Of a stretch of 64,000 bases of DNA, positions 47,679 to 59,376 are shown in pieces. The position numbers were made by a program, and so were the translations under genes. Numbering within the stretch: position 1 is the stretch's first letter; each line of letters opens with the position of its first letter. The DNA lies in NCBI GenBank assembly GCA_003952965.2, contig CM025855.1, positions 16,540,460 through 16,604,459 on the forward strand, in the 5' to 3' direction. The stretch comes from Morella rubra (lineage: Eukaryota > Streptophyta > Magnoliopsida > Fagales > Myricaceae). The notes beneath the pieces were generated by a model, which ran no database searches, had not been told where the DNA came from, and saw only the letters and a program-made list of their open reading frames with translations.

Positions 47679-48850
47679 ATCGCATGTGCGAAACACGCTG
47701 TTGCCAAGAATGCTCAGCATCAATCTAAGAGGTATAAACAACCATCACCCACTCACATATCTAAGAAATGTGCTGGACCTTCGACTGAACCTGTTTCGAT
47801 GAGAACTATGAGTCAAGCAGCCCAAGCTGCTCAACTCTCTGCAAGGTTCAAAAGGGGCAAGGAGAAAGAGACCACACCTCCTCCACCTACTCCAGTTGAG
47901 TACGATATCCCCAAATTTTTAAATTCTGAAGCAGAAGAACTTTACAAGACAAAGTTTGGTAAGAAGGATTTGATCATTGAAAGAGAAGTCTTCCATAAGA
48001 ATCTCTCAGAAATCTGCATCTGAGGGAAGAACTCTCTCAGATGCAGATTTTTGAGAGATTCTTATCTCAAGAATGGGGAGCTATTGTAACGAATATCATT
48101 CCTCTTATTGAACCTGTTGTGCATGAATTCTATTCTAACATGCATAACTTTAATGATTCAAAATCGTTCACTATTTTCTTTCGTGGTAAGTATATTGATA
48201 TTGATCCTTCCATACTTACTCACTGCCTAGGTATTCCTAGAGTTTACAAACCCACAAATCTATATTTAGCTAAAACACATCCTACTACTACTGTCATAGC
48301 AAACTACTTAGCTGAAAAGAACATTGCTTTTCGTGACAAAGAGTTTAATTCAAAGAATTTCTCATTTAATCACTTGATTATTAGTAGGATCATTTATACT
48401 AACATCTTTCCAAATACGCATCTATCAGCTTTATCTTTTGAAAGAATGCGTTTTCTATATGCTTTTTCGGTTAGTGATCGTATTGATCTTCCCTCTCATA
48501 TATGTGCTCACATGGTCAAGGTTTTTCATGCTAAGTCTACTAACACACAAACTTCCATATTCTTGTTTGATTATGAAATTCCTTGTTGCAAACCACATTA
48601 CCATACCTAGGGAAGAACCTAGAAGGAAACTTCCTATTGGTTTTGGGACAACTACAATCACTCAAAGCAAATCCCATAAAGGCTGAAAGAAAACCAATCC
48701 TTCCATAGATCCTCTTCGTGGTCCTTTAAGTTCTAATTTGTCTTATATGGTTGAATCTTTAAAGCTTCTCAAAGAGAGATCTACTACTTCTACTTCTGTT
48801 CAAACTTCAATTCTTGCCATCCGAAAGAAAATCCAGTACTTCTTGGTCGT
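47679..48850 (+). pseudogene. Extra 3' ORF of the copia element (plant transposon protein family), broken
   Basis: The first part runs 47679-48023. Its N-terminus is basic (KHAVAKNAQHQSKRYK), followed by proline-rich text and PKFLNSEAEELYKTKFGKKD, then LIIEREVFHKNLSE. After a frame break at a hairpin, the second part is 48041-48610 (WGAIVTNIIPLIEPVVHEFY; FFRGKYIDIDPSILTHCLGI; ISRIIYTNIFPNTHLS; SDRIDLPSHICAHMVKV). The VHEFY...RGK.IDI.P..I...LGIP pattern is that of the 'putative plant transposon protein' family found in plant retroelements. Its function is unknown. Its place after RNase H corresponds to the envelope-like ORF of Sireviruses, but no transmembrane segment is visible. Frame remnants continue to about 48850. 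Confidence 0.72.
47995..48065. repeat. Near-perfect 30-bp inverted repeat (hairpin) at the frame break
   Basis: The left arm 47995-48024 and right arm 48036-48065 are inverse copies with 29 of 30 bases matching and an 11-base spacer. The first part of the ORF stops in the left arm and the second begins in the right arm, so the hairpin coincides with the disruption. Confidence 0.92.
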
Positions 48851-50855
48851 GAATATCTAAATAGGACAAACCACCCCTTCGCTTCGGAACAAAATAATTA
48901 GAATTAGGCTCACGGTCAACTAAAATGTGTATTATCCATATAGGGGATCTTTCAATTCAAAAAATCTGTCAACCTGAGAGATGAAGAGTAAGGCTTGTTG
49001 GAAAACCCGTTGTCGAACTTGATTATTCGCTCTTTGTTGTTCAAAACAAATTGTTTCATTTTTGTAAATTTCTAGTTGTTCCAAAGTTTTATAAGTTGCA
49101 TTAATCATTTGGTTCTTTTTACAAACTTTATGTTGATAAATCTGCGAACCAAAAATTTCATTTCAGACAATTGGACCTTCTGAAATTGTTTCTTTCTAAG
49201 AACTAAAAATATTTGTGCCAAAATAACAGATGCCAAGAAGAACAAAAGGCCTTGGACACGTAATGGATCTTGAAGTATGATTTTTGCATCCCCCTGGCTA
49301 GGACACTGGCAAGAATAGATTGAAACTTTAGCGTGGGCTCATGAACGCACACCTTTGGCCAACTGGTGGCTCTTTCCATTGTGCATGCAAGATTGGTTGG
49401 ATTAACCCACTTTTCTATAGGTCATATATTCACTTACACGGCTTTCTTGATTGCCTCCACATTAGTAAATTTGGTTAACTTTTTATGTGTTATATCCTCA
49501 ATAATATCATTTATTTCTATATTGTTGTTTAAATTTCTGAACATTATGATTTTTGTGAAAATATTGTTCTAAAACTCTTTGATGTATCTTTGTAGTTTTA
49601 AAACTGTCTTGCGTATTGAAGTTTTTAAAACTCTTGAAATATGTTGGTTTTAAAACTTTGATTGATATATTTGAAACTAGAAGTTTACTAGTTTCAAGAT
49701 TATATGTTGATGTGGTGTTGTATTTGAAACTAGGAGTTTGCTAGTTTTACTATTTTTTGTTGTTGCATCGTTTAAATCAACATTCTATAAGCAATTCTGA
49801 TATGAGTCTATTAATGTTGATTGTTTCTTATTACAATGTGATATAATTCGTGCTATGAGATAGCGGGAGATGTCCTCTATAATTGGTCTTCCTTTTATTC
49901 GACTTGTCTCCCCATAACTTTTGCAATTTGATATGGGATTTTGGACATTAATAAGCTTCAGAAAAATGTTAGTATATAATATGAAAAGAGTACAAATGAA
50001 GATAAAGATGTGCTTTCATATCATCCAAAATAGTACATCAAAATTTCAAGGGTGAAATACAGATTCCCATTATCCCCAACTAAGAAAACAAGAAGACATC
50101 TCACCAAAAATGCAATCCTCCGTGGATGTTGATGATCCAGTAGCCCTTTGATCCCTCTAAGCAGCACTCTTAGTCCTTGGCATGGTGATTAGGGGCAAAA
50201 GGGATGGATTTAGGGCTAAAAAGCAATTTTGGGGGTTCAAGTTTCAAAGGGATCCGAAAATGAATTTTTGGAAATGTGGGAAGATTTTTGATGGAAAATG
50301 GGAGATCAAAAAGATAAAAGTTACTAAACATAATTTAGATTTGTATTTTTGAATTTGTGAGTTTGAAACAAAATTAAAGCATTTAAACCAAATGACGAGA
50401 CGTAAATAGCAGAAAGTAAATGGTAGAAGGTAAATGACGGAAGGTAAAGAATGGTAACTAAATGATGGAAATTAGAGAGTGAAAAAATAAATGACTAAAA
50501 TTGAAGAGCCAAAACAGCTCAAGACGAGCGACCATCAACATGCGTCGTGCTCGGTGGGCTTTGCACTATGTGTGAAGCAGCCTCAAGTCTATGTTATGGA
50601 CGAAAACAGGGTGCATCATATGCCAAAAAGCCGGAGAGAGAAATCTATGGCACAGATGATTGGATCAAATAATGCTCCTCTCTCATCACCAGATGGAAAA
50701 TCTCCTCGGGCGCAACTCCTCAAAGGGCTCCGCAGCAGGATAGTCCACAATTGGTCTCTGAATGCCTAAGTATTAGGCAAAGATTTGAGATCCTTAACGA
50801 TAAGAATTCTCGAGGATTAACAAAGAAAATTGGTAATAATTTTCCGGATATGCAA
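48851..50855. other. Unassigned stretch, probably 3' region of the copia element
   Basis: No reliable gene is seen. 49905-49935 (GTCTCCCCATAACTTTTGCA) resembles copia polypurine-tract surroundings such as 41365-41385, in minus sense. A 92-codon frame at 50491-50769 (MTKIEEPKQLKTSDHQ and on) shows no known motif and I do not call it a gene. No 3' LTR matching 37655-38543 was found. Confidence 0.4.
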
Positions 50856-50860
50856 TGACT

Positions 50861-50967
50861 CATGTCAATGCCCATACATATCATTCATGATATGCAACAC
50901 CTTAACCATACTGAATGTCTCATGTCAACGCCCATACATATCATACATGATATGCAACACCTTAACC
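50861..50967 (+). repeat. 60-bp tandem repeat, about 1.8 copies
   Basis: CATGTCAATGCCCATACATA at 50861 recurs as CATGTCAACGCCCATACATA at 50921 with a 60-base period, up to CAACACCTTAACC. Two substitutions separate the copies. Confidence 0.88.
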
Positions 50968-51299
50968 CTTTCTTTGGAAAGCATAGAAACATGATAAAAC
51001 ATTATTCAAAAGAAAGTGTTGTGAAGGAAAAACAACACCTTAATTTCTCGGTTAAAAACCGGCTTAACCACCACGTAGAAAAAACTAATTTTGACCTAAT
51101 CAAAGACAAATATTTTTGAAAAAGAATAAGTTCAAGCTTTAAAAAAATAGAATTTGGGAAGAATTTTGAAAAGAAATGGATCAAAGTTGAAAAACACCTT
51201 AAAACGAATCGAACTTTAAAAACGATACTATTTTGAAAACACGAGCTTGTTCTTCATCAAGAACACGAAGAACAATAGGAATATGAAGAACGTTAACAA

Positions 51300-52275
51300 C
51301 ATCAATAGATGCTAGAATAGTTTTGAAAACATAAGAGATTCACAAAATCCTCTTGAAAAGTTTTGAATCGAAATCAAAGATAACCAACTAAACTTTACCT
51401 CTAGTGGAACCGAACCCCTCCTATGATCTTCTAAGCTTTGATTCTTCCTTCTCTACTCAAATTCACTCTTGCTTTTCCTAGTCTTTCCTCTTCTTCACTA
51501 CCTGACTTTTCTCTTCTCTGTGAAAGCTCTACGATTTCACTCATATGGTGAGATTTTCTAATGGCCAAACCCCCTATTTATAAGAAAACATGGCCAGATG
51601 CATTCCAACACGTGTCTAGCTAGCTTTGGTGAGTCAACAGGCTACATTCACCTCACATCGAGACCTAGCAACCTATAGCAATTGCAAGGCAAGGTAGCTA
51701 TTGCGAGTCACCGCCGAAAGTCCTACGGTTCGACACTTCGTGCTTCTCTAGGTTTTAGCCTTTTTCGTCATGCTTTCTAGCCTTGATTCATCGTGCTTCC
51801 TAGCCTTGTGATGTGTCATTCTCTAGGGCTATCAAAATTTCATCTCTATCCACAAGTTCATCTCTATCCAAAAGTTCATCTTTATCTATAATTCACCTCT
51901 ATCCATAATTTCATAAATCGACCTACTAGCTTCCGAAAAATAAAAAGCCTTCATAATTGAACCATAAACTCATGGATGAGCTCCTGACATATTAGTAGAA
52001 TAAAAATCATGTGGTTCGATTTTCGATGAAAACCTGTCCTACTAGCTTAAAAAACTAAATTGACTTAAAACATGCTCCTTAACATCTTGAATAAAAACTT
52101 AGTTACTTGTGAACTTCAATTCTCACTTAATCAGTTCCTAATCAAGGTTTTAAACTAATACATCAAGTACTAATTAATCTCACTTAGTCACTAATTACCC
52201 CCTAATGCACTTCTAAACCCAAACTCCATTTCACAGAAAAATATGTTATGCTAAACAAAAGCTCAGGGTATGACA
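51300..52275 (-). mobile_element. 3' LTR of a minus-strand Ty3/gypsy element (partial bounds)
   Basis: The upper boundary is set by the junction GGGTATGACA|TACTCCTCCACTTAC: on the minus strand a purine-rich GTAAGTGGAGGAGTA tract precedes TGTCATACCC. A TATAAATAG box on the minus strand lies at 51574-51582. I could not place the other end, so the lower coordinate is a guess. Confidence 0.55.
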
Positions 52276-54480
52276 TACTCCTCCACTTACAAACAATTTC
52301 GTCCTCAAAATTTAATCATAACACAAGAAATGTACCAGTTAGTCAAAAAACTGAGGATACTTGTCACGCATGTCCGCCTCTAACTCCCATGATGCTTCAA
52401 TGATATCATGACTCTACCATAACACCTTTACTAAAGGAATCTTTGTGTTACACAGCTCTTGCTCCTTTCTAGCTAATATTGCCACAGTTTGCTCCTGATA
52501 GGTTAAATTCTATTCTATTTGCAAGGGCATATAATCTATCACATGAGAAAGATTTGGAACATATTTCCTCAGCATCGAGATGTGAAAAGTATCGTGTACT
52601 CCTCCTAATTCTGGGGTAAGTCTAATTGATAAGTTGTTACCACTTTCTATTGTAAAATCTCAAATGGTCCAACATATCGTATATTAACTTCCCTTTCTTT
52701 TCAAATCTCCTAACTCCTTTCATAGGAATCACCTTTAAGAATACTTTATCCTCTTTTCAAATTCTAACAGTCGTCTATGATTGTCAGCATAACTCTTCTG
52801 TCCACTTTGAGCTACCTTTAACCTTTCTTTGATCAGTTCTATCTTTTCACAAGTCTTTTGTACGATTTCAGATCCTATCATCTATAATACAATCTGCACT
52901 TAATCTCCATAATTTTCTAAATCTCCAATGAACCATTACATCAAAATTGATCTAAAAACTCCTGAAAAACCCTATTCATTAAATCCATAAAAGGTTTTTG
53001 ATGCAATAATCAATCCTAATGGCATCAATAAGGATTCATAATAGCAATATCTAGTGCATAATACCTTCTTAGATGTATTTCTTTCCTAACTCTGAAAATC
53101 ACACCCCGAACATAGATAAACATTAGTAAATACCTGAGCTCATTACTATCGGTCAACAAATCATTCATCGGAGCGGTATAGACCTCCAATAAATTCCTCA
53201 ATTCCTTGCTCATGCACTATTTTATCTTTTAGGAACTTCAATGACAAGTATGGATCAAATTTTATCATAGCTTAATCAAACCTCAATGACAATAACTTCA
53301 TCACCTCATACTTTCAATCTAAGATCCAAGCTCAACAATATCAATCCCAAAACCAATTAGAATATATTATCCTAAAACAACTTCAAAAGTTTTAATTTCC
53401 TAAGCCTCAATGGAATCAAGATCAAGACCTACATTTAGATCGGATTTAAGCCTAATCCTCTAACTTTGATTTAACATCAGGACCTATTAATCTTCAATCA
53501 CAGTCTTTTATCAATTCTAACCATCTCCTCTGTCTCATATTCAACATACTTCATATCCTAAAAGGGCATCTATCCTAGAAATTAACCTGCAATAAATCTC
53601 CTGTAATATCAAGCCTAAGAGACTAAGAATCTCAAAACGCATTAACTAGCCTTGGCCAATTGATCATCGCCTATACATTACTAGGGTCCACCAATCCATT
53701 CCAAGGATCACATCAAAATTTCTCATATCCAAATAATCAAATCTATAGATAATCTTTGTCTTCTATCTCCATTGGACAATTCTTAATCTTCCTTGTACAC
53801 ATACTACTTATCTCCAATGGAGTTACTACATCAAGTCTAACAAATAAAGGTTCTACCAATAACTCCAAGTCTATTGACACAATTATGCGAAATAAAGGAA
53901 TGCATAGCACCTATATCATTTACTACTCCACAAGAGAGGGAAAAATACCTGTCATCACGTTCTCATCCTACTATGCTTCTTCCATAGATAAAGCAAACAC
54001 CCTAGCTAGGTCTAGTTCCCCTCTGTTGATTACCAGAGTTTCCTCTCTGTTGATTACCAGGGTTAGTAACTTGATTACTACGCACATTCTAAGAGGGTCC
54101 TTGTCTCACATGACAATTTTGAGCATAATAACCTAACTTTCCATAAGAAAAAACAAGTTATCCCTGCAGCACTAGGACCATTTCTTCTATCCCTTTCCGT
54201 TGCCTCTATTTCCAAAATTGCCTCCTCTCTTCCCTGACTGTCCTTGGGAATTATTTCCTTGGAAAGATTGTTTCTTGCTTTGTTCATAAGAATAGTACTA
54301 TCCAGTAAAGTATGTTTCACAATCGAGGCTCTATCCACTAGAAGCTGAAAATTCTCAAACTTATAACAACAAACTGTATCCTTAATACGAGACTGTAATC
54401 CTCTCTCAAACTTACGGGATTTCTTACCCTCATCAGGAATCAAAATGACTAATAAATTTCATAGTTGCAAATCCTCAACA
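52276..54480 (-). pseudogene. Ty3/gypsy gag-pol remnant
   Basis: On the minus strand gag appears at 54443-54078 (KKSRKFERGLQSRIKDTVCC, then FENFQLLVDRASIVKHTLLD), a typical gypsy gag core. RT is visible at 53110-52940 (RRYYALDIAIMNPY, then FMDLMNRVFQEFLDQF), and the tail of integrase at about 52740-52560 (MKGVRRFEKKGKLIYDMLDH). Everything is frameshifted and large parts are deleted. The order gag-RT-integrase ends at the purine tract at 52276, which confirms minus orientation. The gag side abuts the Harbinger pseudogene near 54485. Confidence 0.82.
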
Positions 54481-54504
54481 CAAGGTAATCAACATTCCGC
54501 AAGT

Positions 54505-56191
54505 GAGCTAGAGGCACAGACTCCATAACATTACATTGTTGTTAGGTGGATGCAACCAAGTTCAAACAAAACATTCAACTACATCTATTTTAACAACTAC
54601 CCAAAATGATATAAAAGGATACCTCTAATAAATTGTGGCTGGGAAAACTTGTCAGTGGCCATTCTCAGTGTGGTGCGGCCCATATTGTTGTGGCCATCTG
54701 CTGCGGTAGTGAAGTCATAGCGGCGGCTAATTGCTCTAACAGAATGTGAGCATTAACTGGAAGTGTGGCTCGAAACAACGGGTTATCGAAAGGTCCCGAA
54801 AGATGCATGGGACTAACATCTTTATCTTCATAGTCGTCACTCTCCCCTGAGCTCACCTCATCCTCACTATTTGTGCCACTATGCTCATCAGATGAATCTT
54901 CTTCTTCAGGGCTCAGTACGTCATCGGATGACTGACAAAAGTTATTCATTACACAGCATGCATTTATCACAAGTCGCTGGCGAACTGTCTTGTATGTTGG
55001 CATCAACTTTAACACTCTAAATCACTTCTTTAAAATATCAAACATTCGCTCAACAATGTTTCACAACGATGAGTATCTGTGGTTAAAAAACACCTTGTAC
55101 ACATTAGGTGCCTCGTTGTTGTCCCAGTCGTTGAGATGGTATCTGTGCCTTTGGAACGAACACATAAATCCTCCTGCCATTGGATATCTAGATTCCACAA
55201 CATAGTAATAACATGGCATAGAACTCGTCAGTCTTAAAAGTGTGCATATAGTTGGATAATACCTCAATAATGCACCATTATTATATATTAGAATGCATTG
55301 ATGTACCTTAACCTTTTAATTTATACTGAAACTAGTGTTCAAAAAAACGTTAAGTTAGAGGCACAGACTTAACATTACATTAGGTGATGCAACCAAGTTC
55401 AAACAAAACATTCAACTACATCTATTTTAACAACTACCCAAAATGATATAAAAGGATACCTCTAATAAATTGTGGCTGGGAAAACTTGTCAGTGGCCATT
55501 CTCAGTGTGGTGCGGCCCATATTGTTGTGGCCATCTGCTGCGGTAGTGAAGTCATAGCGGCGGCTAATTGCTCTAACAGAATGTGAGCATTAACTGGAAG
55601 TGTGGCTCGAAACAACGGGTTATCGAAAGGTCCCGAAAGATGCATGGGACTAACATCTTTATCTTCATAGTCGTCACTCTCCCCTGAGCTCACCTCATCC
55701 TCACTATTTGTGCCACTATGCTCATCAGATGAATCTTCTTCTTCAGGGCTCAGTACGTCATCGGATGACTGACAAAAGTTATTCATTACACAGCATGCAT
55801 TTATCACAAGTCGCTGGCGAACTGTCTTGTATGTTGGCATCAACTTTAACACTCTAAATCACTTCTTTAAAATATCAAACATTCGCTCAACAATGTTTCA
55901 CAACGATGAGTATCTGTGGTTAAAAAACACCTTGTACACATTAGGTGCCTCGTTGTTGTCCCAGTCGTTGAGATGGTATCTGTGCCTTTGGAACGAACAC
56001 ATAAATCCTCCTGCCATTGGATATCTAGATTCCACAACATAGTAATAACATGGCATAGAACTCGTCAGTCTTAAAAGTGTGCATATAGTTGGATAATACC
56101 TCAATAATGCACCATTATTATATATTAGAATGCATTGATGTACCTTAACCTTTTAATTTATACTGAAACTAGTGTTCAAAAAAACGTTAAG
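54505..56191. repeat. Tandem duplication, 837-bp period, about 0.8 kb identical
   Basis: 54551-55354 and 55388-56191 appear identical base for base. The 40 bases before the second copy (55355-55387) correspond to 54509-54550 but lack several bases (for example CATTACATTGTTGTTAGGTGG against CATTACATTAGGTG). The repeated unit is the C-terminal half of the Harbinger transposase pseudogene. Confidence 0.93.
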
Positions 56192-57130
56192 TTTTTTTTA
56201 CCAGAAATTGACTCGAACAAATTTCGTGCTCTATATAGTTCATGTTAACATGGCATAACATACCATCGAGCGGCCATGGGAAAGCCATCTCTTCTCTTGT
56301 CACTGCATCTGTTAATACCCATGAGTCATTGGTAGATTCTTCCCATCCTGTGTACACAAGCGTAAACATCATATTGAAGTCGATCACGCACATCACATTC
56401 TGGGTTATTTTTTCCTTCCTAGACCTATACGTGTCTGTCTGTTTGCAGGGACACATGCCTTCACAAGGGTTTCATTTATGGTACCGATGCAGTGCTGTCC
56501 AGTTAGCATGAATTTGTAAACATGATTACAAGTGAGTTAGTATTTATGTAGACATTATCATCTGTTCAAAATTGGGAAAAAAGAAGAAGCAAATAATCAT
56601 ATGTATCTATACAATAGCACACTTCTATACCTGGAACAAGGAAAGTATTTTCTTGATATGTTGATGTCAAGATGCACTCCCATTGTGTGTGTGGGCTGTA
56701 TGGTGTGTCGGCCCATTCTGCACATAGCCCTAACTGTCAGCTTGAAGTGACGTCCGACTGTTTCTATAGAATGTTGAAATCTATATGGGATTTGATAGTA
56801 TCCTGTCGCATGTCCCAAAGTCATCAAAGTCATTGCCACTACCTACTCCATCAACACACCCTGTGTCTCGTCCAAGAGGCCAAGTGAGCGCAAAGAAGTG
56901 CATAATTGGATAAATGTAGGTGGCTTCAAGCGAAAATTTTGCTTGCACGTCTAAGGGGATTCATTCAAGCACCACATTATGTAATCACGTCCATATAACG
57001 GTGAGGTGTGTTGGGGCCTTGGCTTGCAATGTCCACCTACCAAATACATGAAATGGACCACAACCATTAAAGTTGCGTCTTCATCATCGTTTGACGAGTC
57101 ATCCATTATTGCTCTTTTGATCGGATCCAT
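54665..57130 (-). pseudogene. PIF/Harbinger transposase (ALP1-like, DDE_Tnp_4) pseudogene
   Basis: The start MDPIKRAIMDDSSNDDEDAT is at 57130. The N-terminal block follows (SPLYGRDYIMWCLNESP; HATGYYQIPYRFQHSIETVG, 56800-56740). An apparent intron (about 56496-56630, GTATAG...ACAG) precedes the DDE domain: CIGTINETLVKACVP, VMCVIDFNMMFT, a GWEESTNDSWVLTDA block (56400-56320), then YYYVVESRYPMAGGF, then YHLNDWDNNEAPNVYKVFFN, then IVERMFDILKK and VINACCVMNNF. The last two blocks occur twice because of the 837-bp duplication. The first catalytic Asp is Asn and the second reads Glu. Stops follow HRYSSL and LKK. Harbinger transposases cut DNA together with a Myb-like partner, which I did not find. 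Confidence 0.85.
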
Positions 57131-57512
57131 CTTGCATTACCATGGAGTTGAAAAATAGTTAGCATCTACCATTGTATTGAAATAAATACCCAAAATCTAA
57201 TCGTATAGTGTACATAGCCATTTGGACGATAACTTTATCGACCAGCCAGCAACAAATCAATTTATAAATTTTTTTTAAATACAAATCAATTCATTATTAC
57301 ATGATTTGATGTTGTTTTATTTTTATTAAATTAGTGATGGTTTTACATACAAAGTTTTAGTAATATTACAGTTTAAAACACACAAAAGTTTAAGTCAAGA
57401 TAAACTTATGCAATTTGAGTAGAGAAATTTAAAAATATACATATGTCTGTACAGGGCAAGATAGATCATTTATTTTGAGATAGTTAAATCTTGAGAATAA
57501 TGGGTTGATAAA
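57131..57512. other. AT-rich spacer
   Basis: No feature is visible. It probably includes the 5' flank of the Harbinger element, but I could not identify a terminal repeat. Confidence 0.4.
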
Positions 57513-59371
57513 TGTAACACCCCGACCCTCTAAATATTCTTGATAATCTTAATTTTCCTAATAATTATGATTAATAGTTTTTATATTGTTAATTTCGGAT
57601 TTAACTATTTAATTATTAGTAAATAGTGTAAAATTCTTAGAAATAGTTCTACATATCTAAAAATTATGATAAAAATATCCTTATTCTTGAATTTTCAAGC
57701 TCTTTCATATTATTAACTATTTTTATCATGTAAGTGTCCTAATAATTTATATAAATTATTTTTATATGCTAGAAAAGATGATTTTGCCCTTAAAGCTTGT
57801 TTTTGCCCTATTTTCTTCTAGAAACCTTATTTTTCTTCAATCTTTTTGCTTGACATGTTTTGTTTCATTGTTTTCTTAGTCAATAGGACCTAATTGATGG
57901 ATTTCAAGCCTTGTTTGAATATTTTCTTAGAATTTTTATTTTAAATTAGGGTTTTGGGCTTGGATTGCATTGTTTAGAGTATTTGGGCTTTAAAAACACA
58001 TCTTTTTGGGCCTAGCTTCAGCCCATTCGACCTGCCTTGGCCCATTAGTAAGTCATCACCTACTTTGACCAAAGAAAACCGGTCAAACACATAGATTCAC
58101 TAAGCAATCATTACCAATCATTAAATGTTCACAAAACCACTATACACTTGTCTCCTCCTAGGTTGTTGCCGCCCATAGCCACCATTGCTGATCAAATGCT
58201 TGCTGAGACCACCTAGTCTAATGGTAGGCATGATCATGGTGTCACTCTTAACCCTAGCAACATAGATCGTAACCCTAGTTAAGAAGTAGTATAAATAACA
58301 TGCTTGTGGGAAGGTTTCTCCACACTGAGTCATTTGGCAATCTTAGAGAGAGGGAAAGAGTAATAGAGAGCTTTGAGAAAGTTAGAGATTGAGAGGAGAA
58401 GGAGAAGTTCTAGCCGATTGAAGCCTAGAGATGATTTTGAAGAAATTTTGTGAAATTCATGAACTTCTTTCAAAATTACCATGCTTTGATCTTGTTCTGA
58501 TGTTATTAGGTTCTGATATGATGTTTCATGTAGGTTTTGTGATTGTTAAAACTTGAAGAGATCGTTTAAGTTAAGGGGTTAGTTTGCATGTTCTTGGTGG
58601 TTTAGTAATTTGATGATTTAGGCTAATAGCATGCAATTTATTGATCTGAAACTTTTCTTTAGGTTGATTATATGCTATAGAAATTGATCGATTTGATTTG
58701 ATGTTGAAAGATTTTGGAGAATTAGAGAAATTATGGAGATTAGGTCATTTTACCCCCGTTAATGAATTTATGATAATTATTGTGCTTTTATTTTGCATGT
58801 TTCGGTTTTTGGATCCCTAAGAGGTATTAGAAGCATGTAGGATTAATTTGGTGTAATGATTTACGTGGAACGGTCTTGTAGGAGAGCACCACCGTCACAT
58901 AGACTGGATTGACCTCACCGGCTCCTTTGTCGACGAAGGCGAAGACTCCTACTAGATGTTGTTGTCATTTTGTGTTTCTTTATTTGTTGTGGTATGTTTG
59001 TAATTAATCAGAACAATAGGGTTAGAGATATATATATATCTGTAGGCTCAATTATGTTAGTCTAATGAGCTATAATCCCTAACCCTAGCTGCCTGGCTTG
59101 TTATAATATTAGTAATGACCAGTTGTGTGAAAATATCTTTTTGATTTTTCTTCTAACTTGACTTTTATTTTCTCCTACTTAGTTTCTGTATATATGATTA
59201 TTAAGTCTTCCACTCGTTTTCTCTATAGCTTATAATTGTCTATAAACATCCTAAGGACTTTTACCTTAGTTTTGATACCCATAGGATAAGTATCGTGTCG
59301 TAACCTGCCATATATGCACATCTATTACTACAAAGAGAGCTTAGAGGCTAATACACACACGGGACGTGACA
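57513..59371 (+). mobile_element. Gypsy-type solo LTR, TSD ATAAA
   Basis: The LTR starts TGTAACACCCCGACCCTC and ends ACGGGACGTGACA, 1,859 bp long. ATAAA flanks it perfectly (57508-57512 and 59372-59376). A plus-strand TATAAATA at 58290 is followed by purine-rich leader-like sequence (GAGAGAGGGAAAGAG, 58344), so transcription would run left to right. No internal gag or pol remains. Confidence 0.93.
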
Positions 59372-59376
59372 ATAAA

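Noticed and set aside
46964-48850. True viral envelope gene
   Set aside because: I see no signal peptide, transmembrane segment or fusion-type region. Only the position matches, so I call it an extra ORF.
50491-50769. 92-codon plus-strand frame (MTKIEEPKQLKTSDHQ...)
   Set aside because: No known domain, no plausible promoter or splice context, and it lies in repeat-derived sequence. A chance frame is as likely.
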